The notes beneath the pieces are model-generated. The model ran no database searches and was not told the origin of the DNA. It saw only the letters and a program-made list of their open reading frames with translations. The translations under genes were made by a program, and so were the position numbers. DNA of 54,199 nt from Bermanella sp049115935. Lineage in GTDB: Bacteria > Pseudomonadota > Gammaproteobacteria > Pseudomonadales > Oceanobacteraceae. Every line of letters starts with the position of its first letter. Positions within the stretch are counted from its first letter, which is position 1. Shown piece after piece: positions 16,939 through 25,281 of the stretch. The stretch is taken from assembly GCA_049115935.1 (NCBI GenBank), contig JAGDZK010000021.1, positions 1 to 54,199 of the forward strand. The letters run 5' to 3'.

Positions 16939-18833
16939 GCAGGTTGTTCACTTTTATTTTTAGCGTTGGCTGGCACATAAACTTCACTGCCCAACGCTTT
17001 GAATTCTGCACTTTTATCTTGCATGGCTTTTACGATTTCATCTTTTGAATAGTCACGCACTTCTTGTGATATTTTCATTGAACAAAATTTGGGGCCACAC
17101 ATGGAGCAAAAGTGCGCAACCTTTGCGCTATCTTTGGGTAAGGTTTCATCGTGATATTCACGAGCAGTTTCCGGGTCTAAACCGAGATTAAATTGATCTT
17201 CCCAGCGAAATTCAAAACGGGCTTTGGACATCATGTCATCACGATAACGGGCACCTGGGTGACCTTTAGCGATATCCGCAGCGTGTGCTGCCAGTTTATA
17301 AGTAATGATGCCCACTTTCACATCATCACGATTGGGTAATCCCAGATGCTCTTTTGGCGTGACATAACACAGCATGGCACAACCAAACCAGCCGATCATG
17401 GCAGCACCAATACCTGATGTAATATGATCGTAACCCGGTGCAATATCTGTGGTTAATGGGCCAAGTGTATAAAAGGGCGCTTCGTCACAGCACTCAAGCT
17501 GTTTATCCATATTGGCTTGAATCATATGCATGGGTACATGGCCTGGGCCTTCGATCATTACTTGCACATCGTGTTTCCAAGCCACCTGCGTCAGCTCGCC
17601 TAACGTTTCTAATTCTGCAAATTGTGCGGCATCATTTGCATCCGCTTGAGAACCTGGGCGTAAACCGTCCCCTAATGAAAAGCTCACGTCATAAGCTTTC
17701 ATAATTTCGCAAATATCTTCAAAGTGCGTGTATAAAAAACTTTCTTCATGATGCGCAATACACCACTTTGCCATAATAGAACCACCACGGCTGACAATAC
17801 CGGTTACACGGTCAGCCGTTAATGGAACATGAGCCAAGCGAATGCCTGCGTGAATGGTAAAATAATCCACACCCTGCTCGGCCTGTTCAATTAACGTATC
17901 GCGAAACACTTCCCAGGTTAAATCCTCAGCAACACCGTTCACTTTTTCTAATGCTTGATACAAAGGCACGGTACCAATAGGAACTGGCGAATTACGAATA
18001 ATGTAATCACGAGTGCTATGAATATGTTTACCGGTTGATAAATCCATTACGGTATCGCCACCCCAACGGGTCGACCAAACCAGTTTTTCAACCTCTTCTT
18101 CAATAGAGCTGGTTAATGCACTGTTACCAATATTAGCGTTCACTTTAACTAAAAAGTTACGACCAATAATCATGGGTTCTAATTCAGGATGATTAATATT
18201 GGCAGGAATAATGGCGCGGCCGCGAGCAATTTCTTCGCGTACAAACTCACCCGTTATAGTTTGCGGAATACTGGCTCCCATGTGATTACCTTTTAAACGG
18301 GCTTCACGTTCAGGGGTTGTGAATTCATTCTCGACAGCGGCACGCTGTTGATTCTCACGCATGGCCACATATTCCATTTCTGGAGTGACAATGCCTTTAC
18401 GAGCATAATGTAACTGGCTGACGTTTTTTCCCGCTTTTGCCCGGCGCGGTTCACGTTGCAAATGAGGGTTATAAAATTGAAATGCTTTGGTCTCATCATC
18501 AATGCCATTATCTTCTGGCTTAGTATCACGACCTTCGTACACTTGAGAGTCATCGCGATCCATTATCCATTTAGCACGCACATCAGAGGCAATTCCCTTA
18601 TGCACATCTACCTCAGCGTTGACATCGGTATACGGGCCAGAGGTATCGTAAACATGAATATGGGTACCATCCGTTAAGTTAATTTTACGCATAGGTACAC
18701 GCACATCTGCATGATTTGGGCTTTGAATATAGACTTTTTCACTGCCCGGTAATGGTTCACGGGTAATCAATTGTGGATTCACATCGGCGAGTTGCGATGT
18801 TTGTATGGTGTTTGTATTTTCTGAATTTTGCAT
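16935..18833 (-). CDS. thiC: Phosphomethylpyrimidine synthase ThiC
   Basis: Radical-SAM enzyme that rearranges aminoimidazole ribotide to HMP-phosphate; 632 residues, as expected. The N-terminal domain with MRKINLTDGTHIHVYDTSGPY is followed by the barrel (NANIGNSALTSSIEEEVEKL, MEDLSTG-like VMDLSTGKHIHSTR, FTIHAGI, SRGGSIMAKWC, EGPGHVPMH). The [4Fe-4S] motif CSMCGPKFC lies near residue 570. First gene of the thi operon. Translation starts at 18833 with AAAGG upstream, and that site can be sequestered by the hairpin at 18835-18864. It is controlled by the TPP riboswitch at 18974-19057. Confidence 0.98.
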   Translation of the reverse strand: MQNSENTNTIQTSQLADVNPQLITREPLPGSEKVYIQSPNHADVRVPMRKINLTDGTHIHVYDTSGPYTDVNAEVDVHKGIASDVRAKWIMDRDDSQVYEGRDTKPEDNGIDDETKAFQFYNPHLQREPRRAKAGKNVSQLHYARKGIVTPEMEYVAMRENQQRAAVENEFTTPEREARLKGNHMGASIPQTITGEFVREEIARGRAIIPANINHPELEPMIIGRNFLVKVNANIGNSALTSSIEEEVEKLVWSTRWGGDTVMDLSTGKHIHSTRDYIIRNSPVPIGTVPLYQALEKVNGVAEDLTWEVFRDTLIEQAEQGVDYFTIHAGIRLAHVPLTADRVTGIVSRGGSIMAKWCIAHHEESFLYTHFEDICEIMKAYDVSFSLGDGLRPGSQADANDAAQFAELETLGELTQVAWKHDVQVMIEGPGHVPMHMIQANMDKQLECCDEAPFYTLGPLTTDIAPGYDHITSGIGAAMIGWFGCAMLCYVTPKEHLGLPNRDDVKVGIITYKLAAHAADIAKGHPGARYRDDMMSKARFEFRWEDQFNLGLDPETAREYHDETLPKDSAKVAHFCSMCGPKFCSMKISQEVRDYSKDEIVKAMQDKSAEFKALGSEVYVPANAKNKSEQPA

Positions 18834-18834
18834 A

Positions 18835-18864
18835 GTGGACCCTTTATATTAATAAAGTCACCAC
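18835..18864 (-). promoter_or_regulatory. Hairpin masking the thiC ribosome binding site
   Basis: GTGG and CTTTAT on one side pair with ATAAAG and CCAC on the other, with a 4-base loop and a 3-by-3 internal mismatch. The hairpin ends one base before the thiC ATG and contains its AAAGG. No U-tract terminator lies between the TPP aptamer and thiC, so a translational switch is the more likely mode. The pairing is seen; the switching is inferred. Confidence 0.5.
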
Positions 18865-18973
18865 TAACAAGGACGTGCGGGAGTCGATTTAAACTGATAC
18901 AAATTGAAATCAGTTACCCATCGATAAGATGCAAAGCACCCACATAACCCAATAAAATAGGGCTATAACAAAA

Positions 18974-19057
18974 GGTGCCTCACGCTCATTCCTACGCCGA
19001 TGCTAGTCGGATCAGGTTCAACGGGTAAAATCTCAGCTACTTTTTCAAGCGGCACCC
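18974..19057 (-). promoter_or_regulatory. TPP riboswitch (THI element)
   Basis: On the minus strand the conserved aptamer is readable. The outer helix is GGTGCC with GGCACC. The pyrimidine-sensing CTGAGA lies at 19031-19036, followed by ACCCGTTGAACCTGATC and then the GGCGTAGGA of the pyrophosphate arm. It lies about 140 bases before thiC and heads the complete thiamine operon. High thiamine pyrophosphate is expected to turn the operon off. Confidence 0.97.
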
Positions 19058-19200
19058 CGTGAGCATTGCGCCATTCTAAGGTAAGTTTTTAGACGTGCCA
19101 ACCACTAACGTGACCAAATTTGCCGCTTCAGTGTCCGCAAATGCCCTTTCACCAGGGTTCCACATGGGTATATTAAATAAAAAAATAATAAGAGCGTGCC

Positions 19201-20016
19201 ATGCCTGACTTTGTTGATGCCATTATTCAAGATTACACCAGCGTATTTACTGACCCTTGGTTTTGGCAATTCCCTGCGGCCACACTTGCCATCAGTTTTG
19301 TGGCTTTTATGGCGTTTGCGCTACCTTGGACTTTACTCGCCTACTTAGAACCTAACTGGCTAAAACCCTACCGTATTCAAGCCAACCCCATTGATGTAAA
19401 AGGTACCTTTTGGCCATCTATGTACCACAGTGTAAAAAATACTGCCGTCGTGTTTGTCATGCTGGTAGTCGCATGGCCTTTAATAAAACAAACAGGTATT
19501 CACCTAGGAGATATGCCCAGTATTTGGGTGATTGCCTTACAGATTTTATTTTTCATTTTGTTAGATGATTTTTTGTATTACTGGATGCATCGTACATTCC
19601 ATGAAAATAAATGGTTGTTAAAACATGTTCATAGTATTCATCATAGAATAAGAAATACCTGCGCCATCAATGGCAACTATATGCACTGGTTTGAATTTGC
19701 GTGTACATCAGGACTGATTTTGATTGGACCAATTTTATTAAGTAGCCATTTGTACGTGGTGTGGATATGGGTCGTCATTCGTCAATTTGAAGCCGCCGAT
19801 GGCCACATGGGTTATGACATCCCATGGAATCCTGCAAAATTATTTATTATTTACCACGGCCCTGTTTACCATGATTTTCATCATGCAAAGTTCAAAGGCA
19901 ATTACTCAGGTTTTTTAAATTATCTAGATGGTTATCTTGGTAATACTTACGTGAAAGCTTACTTAGAATATAAGGCAAAACGTAAAGCAGGTTTGAAACC
20001 AGAGGAAATACGATAG
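19201..20016 (+). CDS. Sterol desaturase / fatty-acid hydroxylase family membrane enzyme
   Basis: Di-iron integral-membrane oxygenase family, 271 residues. The three histidine boxes that bind the metals are intact: HRTFH (130-134), HSIHH (144-148) and HDFHH (224-228). Four or more hydrophobic segments flank them (about 26-48, 80-95, 108-127 and 170-193). Members hydroxylate or desaturate sterols, fatty acids, carotenoids or alkyl ethers; the substrate cannot be assigned here. The ATG at 19201 follows a weak AAGAG. The gap to the flavin monooxygenase gene on the same strand is 92 bases, so cotranscription is plausible. Confidence 0.9.
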   Translation: MPDFVDAIIQDYTSVFTDPWFWQFPAATLAISFVAFMAFALPWTLLAYLEPNWLKPYRIQANPIDVKGTFWPSMYHSVKNTAVVFVMLVVAWPLIKQTGIHLGDMPSIWVIALQILFFILLDDFLYYWMHRTFHENKWLLKHVHSIHHRIRNTCAINGNYMHWFEFACTSGLILIGPILLSSHLYVVWIWVVIRQFEAADGHMGYDIPWNPAKLFIIYHGPVYHDFHHAKFKGNYSGFLNYLDGYLGNTYVKAYLEYKAKRKAGLKPEEIR

Positions 20017-20108
20017 CGCTTAAACCAAGCCTGACTGAAAGTACCATAGACATTATGGTTAGCCTGCATTATGTTCAGTAAGATACAAATAGCAATAAAG
20101 GTAACACC

Positions 20109-21605
20109 ATGGCCGCTACACATTTTGATGTGCTGATTATTGGCGCAGGTCTTTCTGGTATTGGCATGGCTTGTCACCTAAAGCAGCACTGCCCAAATAA
20201 ATCATTCGCTATTTTAGAGCGCCGCCAAGCCATTGGTGGTACTTGGGATTTATTTCGCTACCCAGGTATTCGCTCGGATAGCGACATGGCCAGTTTTGGT
20301 TACGAATTTCGCCCATGGGATGGGTTAAGCGTATTAGCCGATGGCACATCTATTCGACAGTATATCAATCAAACTGCACAGGAGTTTGGTGTCGAAGGCA
20401 AAGTGCATTTTTCTTTAAAGATTATAAATGCCAACTGGAATTGCCAAAACCAAATATGGGAAGTGGATGCCATAAATGAGCAAACACAAGTACACAGTTA
20501 TTACACTTGTGACTTTTTGATTCCTTGTACTGGCTACTATAATTACGACCAAGGCTATCAACCTCAATTTAAACATGCAGAAACCTTTAAAGGATTAATG
20601 TTACATCCACAAAAATGGCCTCAGCAGCTCGATTATACTAATAAAAAAATCGTGGTCATTGGCAGTGGTGCCACAGCGGTGACGATTGTACCTGCAATGG
20701 CTGAGCAGGCCGCTCATGTGACCATGTTACAACGCTCCCCTTCTTATATATTTTCAGTACCCTCTGTGGATGCTCTTTCTGATTTTTTAAATAAATTTTT
20801 ACCTAAACGCTGGGTTTTTTCTATGGCTCGCAAGCGTAATATATTTTTACAACGCACCATGTTTAAAGTGGCCAAACGTTGGCCGAATCCTGTACGAAGA
20901 TTATTATTACGTTTGGTGAAAGGTCAGCTAGCAACTGACTTTGACATGAAACATTTTTCACCTAACTACAAACCATGGGATCAACGGCTTTGCGCAGTAC
21001 CTGATAGTGATTTATTTATGGCCATTAATTCAGGCAAAGCCAGTGTGGAAACAGACACCATTGAGCACTTCACTGAACAGGGTATTCAATTAAAATCGGG
21101 CAAGCATCTTGATGCCGATATTATTGTTAGTGCCACTGGTTTAAACCTACAGGTACTGGGCGGCATATCCCTTAGTATTGATAACAATACTTTAGATTTA
21201 AGCAAACATATGACCTACAAAGGGGTACTTGCTGAAAATATTCCTAACATCGCTTGGATTTTTGGTTATACCAACGCCCCTTGGACGCTAAAAGCAGACT
21301 TAGCTGCAAGCTATTTATGCCGTCTATTTAAATATATGGATGAGCATGATGTTCATGTCGCCCTAGCTAACAACCAAACCGAAACTGCGTTAAATGAAAC
21401 CGTCATGGATGAAATGGCCGCTGGTTATGTGAAACGGGCTAAAGATGTATTACCTCGCCAAGGGGAAAATCACCCGTGGCGAGTATTAAATAAATACGAA
21501 GTGGATAAAAAAACCTTACTAAAAGAAACCATCAATGATGGCATCTTACAGTTTGAAAAGAAGCATAAAACCATACAAAAAAACACAGCTAGTAACACCG
21601 GTTAA
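20109..21605 (+). CDS. Flavin-containing Baeyer-Villiger-type monooxygenase
   Basis: NADPH- and FAD-dependent class B monooxygenase, 498 residues. The first Rossmann motif is IGAGLSGIG (11-19). The second is IGSGATAV (184-191). Between them is the Baeyer-Villiger fingerprint FxGxxxHxxxWP, here FKGLMLHPQKWP at 160-171. GGTWDLFRYPGIRSDSDM is also characteristic. Such enzymes insert oxygen next to a ketone or oxidise heteroatoms; the natural substrate is unknown. AAGGT lies upstream of the ATG at 20109. Its stop overlaps that of the convergent E2 gene by four bases, with no terminator between them. Confidence 0.92.
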   Translation: MAATHFDVLIIGAGLSGIGMACHLKQHCPNKSFAILERRQAIGGTWDLFRYPGIRSDSDMASFGYEFRPWDGLSVLADGTSIRQYINQTAQEFGVEGKVHFSLKIINANWNCQNQIWEVDAINEQTQVHSYYTCDFLIPCTGYYNYDQGYQPQFKHAETFKGLMLHPQKWPQQLDYTNKKIVVIGSGATAVTIVPAMAEQAAHVTMLQRSPSYIFSVPSVDALSDFLNKFLPKRWVFSMARKRNIFLQRTMFKVAKRWPNPVRRLLLRLVKGQLATDFDMKHFSPNYKPWDQRLCAVPDSDLFMAINSGKASVETDTIEHFTEQGIQLKSGKHLDADIIVSATGLNLQVLGGISLSIDNNTLDLSKHMTYKGVLAENIPNIAWIFGYTNAPWTLKADLAASYLCRLFKYMDEHDVHVALANNQTETALNETVMDEMAAGYVKRAKDVLPRQGENHPWRVLNKYEVDKKTLLKETINDGILQFEKKHKTIQKNTASNTG

Positions 21606-22735
21606 TCAACTGACTCTCGCTTAAGGTCATCCATTAAGGCTTTTAAAAACCGTGCGGCTTCACCACCTGTGACCGCACGATGATCAAACGTTAACGATAA
21701 CGGCAACACAGGATGAATCGCTGCCTGCCCTTCATATGCCACAACCTCTTGTCGGATTCCCCCTGCACCAACAATGGTTACTTGTGGTGGTACAACCACA
21801 GGATTGGCGTATTTGCCGGCTAATGTGCCAAAGTTACTTAAGGTAATGGTGGCCCCTTGCATTTCTTGGGGGGGAATTTTTCGGTTTTTTACGGCACTAC
21901 GTAATGCATTTAAGCCTTGACGCAAATCCGATAAATCTCGTTTACCAATATTGCGTAATACTGGTACAAACAAACCTTGTTCTGTATCTACTGCAATGCC
22001 CAAATCAATTTGTTCTAACAAACGTAGTGATAACTGCTCCCCATCAAACCATACATTAAGATTAGGCTCACTGGCACAAGCATGGGCAATGGCATTGACT
22101 AAACGCATGGTAATATCTTGTGTGGTTTCACCGCCTGCGTCATACCAGCTATGAATATCCACATCGTCATGTAACGTTACCGGCACCACTTGAGCGTGAC
22201 TCATGGCCATATTTTTTGCCATGACTTTGCGCACACCTTTTAGTGATTCGCTTTGCCCCATATCTGAATTTAATTGTGCGGCTTTTTCTACATCTGAACT
22301 GGTAATGCGCCCATCTTCACCACTGGCTTTAATATGGGATAAATCCACATTTAATCGTTTTGCTAACGCGCGCACACTGGGTGTGGCTTTAATAGATTGT
22401 TGCGAGTGTGCGTGATGGGCACTGCCTACAATAAAGTCATCTTTACTTTCGTGCTTTGCACTTAATGATAAATCCCCCACAACCGTACCTGAATCATCTT
22501 GTTCGCCTTGATATTCAACCAGTGGCTCACCTATGTGCACCACGTCACCAGGCTCTGCAAATAACGCACTGATGACACCTGCTTGGGGTGACGGTACTTC
22601 AACAATAGCTTTTGCGGTTTCAACCGATACCATTAACTGATCTACCGTGACGGTATCACCTGCTTTTACATGCCATTCAACTATTTCAGCTTCGCTTAGG
22701 CCTTCACCTAAATCCGGTAGTTTGAAATATTTCAT
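21602..22735 (-). CDS. bkdB: Branched-chain 2-oxoacid dehydrogenase E2 (dihydrolipoamide acyltransferase)
   Basis: Acyltransferase core of a 2-oxoacid dehydrogenase complex, 377 residues. A single lipoyl domain carries the modified lysine in VETAKAIVEV (Lys42). A peripheral subunit-binding domain follows at about 117-150 (SVRALAKRLNVDLSHIKASGEDGRITSSDVE). The catalytic domain contains ATITLSNFGTLAGKYANPVV and the active-site DHRAVTGGEAARF. Context with E1a, E1b and leucine dehydrogenase points to branched-chain oxoacids. It is separated from E1b by a 392-base gap filled with repeats, so it may be less tightly coexpressed. The E3 (lipoamide dehydrogenase) gene is not in the window. Confidence 0.93.
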   Translation of the reverse strand: MKYFKLPDLGEGLSEAEIVEWHVKAGDTVTVDQLMVSVETAKAIVEVPSPQAGVISALFAEPGDVVHIGEPLVEYQGEQDDSGTVVGDLSLSAKHESKDDFIVGSAHHAHSQQSIKATPSVRALAKRLNVDLSHIKASGEDGRITSSDVEKAAQLNSDMGQSESLKGVRKVMAKNMAMSHAQVVPVTLHDDVDIHSWYDAGGETTQDITMRLVNAIAHACASEPNLNVWFDGEQLSLRLLEQIDLGIAVDTEQGLFVPVLRNIGKRDLSDLRQGLNALRSAVKNRKIPPQEMQGATITLSNFGTLAGKYANPVVVPPQVTIVGAGGIRQEVVAYEGQAAIHPVLPLSLTFDHRAVTGGEAARFLKALMDDLKRESVD

Positions 22736-22790
22736 TCATGCATCCTTATATTTTCTAAGGGCGCTTGCGCGCGATAAAATATTGGTAACA

Positions 22791-22837
22791 GCATCGCGCG
22801 CATACCCACAAGGGGCACGCCGAGCGCCCTCCCACAA
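22791..22837. repeat. Repeat A, copy 1 (47 bp)
   Basis: Identical over 47 bases to 22955-23001. It begins GCATCGCGCGCATACCCACA and ends with CCCTCCCACAA. Confidence 0.9.
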
Positions 22838-22906
22838 CAGCAATCAAAGCCAGCAACAATCATCCTAAGCGCAAGTGCTCTCCCACAAAAACAATCAAAG
22901 CCAGCC

Positions 22907-22955
22907 CCCGATCATCCTGAGCGCGAGGGACGAGCAGTCGAAGGGACATCTCACG
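22907..22955. repeat. Repeat B, copy 1 (49 bp)
   Basis: Matches 23071-23119 with two mismatches. Core blocks are ATCATCCTGAGCGCGAGG, then CGAGCAGTCGAAGGGAC. CCTGAGC and GTCGAAGG are the two halves of a dispersed repeat type common in bacterial genomes. It runs directly into repeat A copy 2. Confidence 0.9.
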
Positions 22956-23001
22956 CATCGCGCGCATACCCACAAGGGGCACGCCGAGCGCCCTCCCACA
23001 A
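22955..23001. repeat. Repeat A, copy 2 (47 bp)
   Basis: Identical to 22791-22837. It joins repeat B copy 1 without a spacer. Confidence 0.9.
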
Positions 23002-23070
23002 AAGTAATCAAAGTATACAAACTCACACCTATTCACCCGCAGGTACGCGTTACGACTAATTAAAGCCAAG

Positions 23071-23119
23071 CCCGATCATCCTGAGCGCGAGGAACGAGCA
23101 GTCGAAGGGACGTCTCACG
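23071..23119. repeat. Repeat B, copy 2 (49 bp)
   Basis: Second copy of repeat B, ending nine bases before the E1b stop codon. Confidence 0.9.
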
Positions 23120-23127
23120 TTAATCAT

Positions 23128-24144
23128 CTATTCCTTAAAACACTTATCAACAGCCGCTACTATGTCTGCACTGTTTGGCAAATAATAATTTTCGTTTTTG
23201 AAATAAGGCATATGGGTATCAAATCCCGTTACCCGTTGCACAGGCGCCAATAGATTTAAAAAACATTTTTCACTAATTTGTGCCGCGATTTCAGCGCCCA
23301 CTGCAAACGAGCGTGCAGCCTCATGAATAATCACACAACGACCAGTATTCACCACCGAGGTAATCATGGTGCGCATATCTAATGGTTTAATGGTGGCCAC
23401 ATCTATGACTTCTGCTGAAATCCCTTTTTCAGCCAATGCATCCGCTGCTTGCAGTGTGTCGGCTATGCATGCTCCCCAACTTATTAGCGTCACATCCGTG
23501 CCTTGGCGTAAGGTAAAACACGTATCTAATGGTAACGCTTCACCATTATTCGTAATCGTTTGTTTACTGCCACGGTAAATACGTTTTGGCTCGAGAAATA
23601 CAACAGGGTCAGGGTCACGAATAGCCGCCAGTAGTAGTCCGTAGGCTCGCGCCGGTGATGACGGTATCACCACTCGAATACCTGGCGTATGTGCAATTAA
23701 TGCTTCGGTGCTTTCACTGTGATGTTCTGGTGCATGAATACCGCCGCCAAAAGGGGCACGTAAAACCATGGGGCAACTCATGCGCCCTCTTGTACGGTTA
23801 CGCATACGTGCTGCATGGCAAAACAAATGCTCAAACGCAGGGAAAATAAACCCCATAAATTGAATTTCAGCCACTGGTTTTAAACCTTGGGACGCCATTC
23901 CCACAGATATACCTGCAATTAACGCTTCTGCTAGTGGCGTATCCATCACTCGCTTAAAACCAAAGGTTTCCTTTAAACCTGACGTCGCGCGAAACACACC
24001 GCCATTGGTGCCCACATCTTCACCCAATACCACAACACTGTCGTCATGATGCATTTCATAGTGCAGTGCAAGATTCACCGCTTCTAGTAATACGCAGTCC
24101 ACTTGTTCGGTTTGTGCTTCTTGATGATTGATTTTGGTCGCCAT
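23128..24144 (-). CDS. bkdA2: Branched-chain 2-oxoacid dehydrogenase E1 component, beta subunit
   Basis: Thiamine-diphosphate enzyme subunit, 338 residues. VLGEDVGTNGGVFRAT near residue 40 holds the glutamate that activates the cofactor. MDTPLAEALIAGISVGMAS, APFGGGIHAPEHHSESTEALIAHTPGI and the transketolase C-terminal domain (VTLISWGACIADTLQAADAL, FDTHMPYFKNENYYLP) are typical of E1 beta. It works as an alpha2-beta2 heterotetramer with the product of the upstream gene, 24 bases away. Confidence 0.95.
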   Translation of the reverse strand: MATKINHQEAQTEQVDCVLLEAVNLALHYEMHHDDSVVVLGEDVGTNGGVFRATSGLKETFGFKRVMDTPLAEALIAGISVGMASQGLKPVAEIQFMGFIFPAFEHLFCHAARMRNRTRGRMSCPMVLRAPFGGGIHAPEHHSESTEALIAHTPGIRVVIPSSPARAYGLLLAAIRDPDPVVFLEPKRIYRGSKQTITNNGEALPLDTCFTLRQGTDVTLISWGACIADTLQAADALAEKGISAEVIDVATIKPLDMRTMITSVVNTGRCVIIHEAARSFAVGAEIAAQISEKCFLNLLAPVQRVTGFDTHMPYFKNENYYLPNSADIVAAVDKCFKE

Positions 24145-24168
24145 AAGCCCCTCCGGTATATAAAGTGA

Positions 24169-25281
24169 TCAATGAGAGTTACGCGCTACTTTATCGGCTA
24201 ATAAATCCAGTTGCTCATTCATCACCTCTGGCCAATCTTGATACAAATAATCAAACATGCTCTCTGGCGATTCTTGTTCAATGGTTAAATATTCTTTTAC
24301 CGCCATATCAACTTGGTCACTGCATTGGCTTTGCCATGCTTTTTCCTTTTCACTATCCCAAAGGTTTAATGCAACCAGTGCATTTTGTAAGCGCTTAATG
24401 GGTTCATTTAACCAGGCTTCTTTTACTTCATCGTTATGACGATAACGGCTCGCATCATCGGCGGTAGTGTGATCACCTAATCGATAAGTGATGGCTTCAA
24501 TGAGTGTGGCGCCTTTGTGTTCACTGGCACGCTCACGGGCTTCAAGCATGGCTTGATAAACCGCAAGCACATCATTGCCGTCAACCTGAACGCCATGAAT
24601 ACCCGCACCAATTGCTTTTTGCGCTAACGTCGGTGCGCCACATTGAATGTCACGAGGCACTGAAATGGCATACTGATTATTATTCACTACCACGACTAAG
24701 GGTAACTGCCATGCACCTGCCACATTAAGGCTTTCAAAAAAATCCCCTTTTGAAGTACCACCATCACCAATGGTGACGACCGCTAATTGCTCTTTACCTT
24801 TTATTTTTAATGCCGCCGCCGCACCTGCCGCATGGGTAATTTGTGTAGCGATGGGCACACAGATAGGAAAGTCTTGTTTGGGCCCTGAAGCGGAGCCTCG
24901 CTCATCGCCGCCCCAATATAGAAGTAAGTCACTCATTTTATGGCCGCGTAATAAATGGGCACCGTGATCACGATAATACGGCACAAATACATCGTCTTTT
25001 TGTAACGCCATACCGATAGCCGTGCCAAATGCTTCTTGGCCTAAACTCGATGGATACGTGCCCATTTGACCGGTGCGCTGCAGTGCAATGGCTTTGTTAT
25101 CAAACACGCGATTCAACACCATGTGTTTATAGGATTGCACCAACCATTCGTCACTTGCAAAATCAGGTCGTTGGTTAATCCAGTTGCCATCTTTATCTAA
25201 AAACTGAATACGTTGCAGTGAAAATTGAATTAGCGGGCTATGGCCCTGTACACTTACTGGTGTTTGTTTAACTGCTTTCAT
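24169..25281 (-). CDS. bkdA1: Branched-chain 2-oxoacid dehydrogenase E1 component, alpha subunit
   Basis: Thiamine-diphosphate-binding subunit, 370 residues. The cofactor motif runs from VTIGDGGTSKGDFFESLN to NNNQYAISVP (about 170-205). LQRTGQMGTYPSSLGQEAFGTAIGMAL and YRDHGAHLLRGH are conserved in E1 alpha, and the phosphorylation-loop region YRLGDHTTADDASRYR is typical of the branched-chain type. It overlaps the dehydrogenase gene upstream by four bases. It decarboxylates the 2-oxoacids from valine, leucine and isoleucine. Confidence 0.95.
   Translation of the reverse strand: MKAVKQTPVSVQGHSPLIQFSLQRIQFLDKDGNWINQRPDFASDEWLVQSYKHMVLNRVFDNKAIALQRTGQMGTYPSSLGQEAFGTAIGMALQKDDVFVPYYRDHGAHLLRGHKMSDLLLYWGGDERGSASGPKQDFPICVPIATQITHAAGAAAALKIKGKEQLAVVTIGDGGTSKGDFFESLNVAGAWQLPLVVVVNNNQYAISVPRDIQCGAPTLAQKAIGAGIHGVQVDGNDVLAVYQAMLEARERASEHKGATLIEAITYRLGDHTTADDASRYRHNDEVKEAWLNEPIKRLQNALVALNLWDSEKEKAWQSQCSDQVDMAVKEYLTIEQESPESMFDYLYQDWPEVMNEQLDLLADKVARNSH

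Larger units (their letters stand above)
22736..23127. repeat. Repeat-rich spacer within the branched-chain dehydrogenase operon
   Basis: This 392-base gap between E1b and E2 carries no credible gene. It is built from two interleaved repeat types (A and B, listed separately) plus degenerate copies of both around 22829-22904. Base composition is higher in GC than the flanking genes. It resembles a dispersed intergenic repeat that inserted and duplicated here; no transposase or target duplication was seen. Confidence 0.8.

Noticed and set aside
22791..23119. Possible CRISPR array
   Set aside because: Only two copies each of two different repeats, with irregular spacing and no cas genes.
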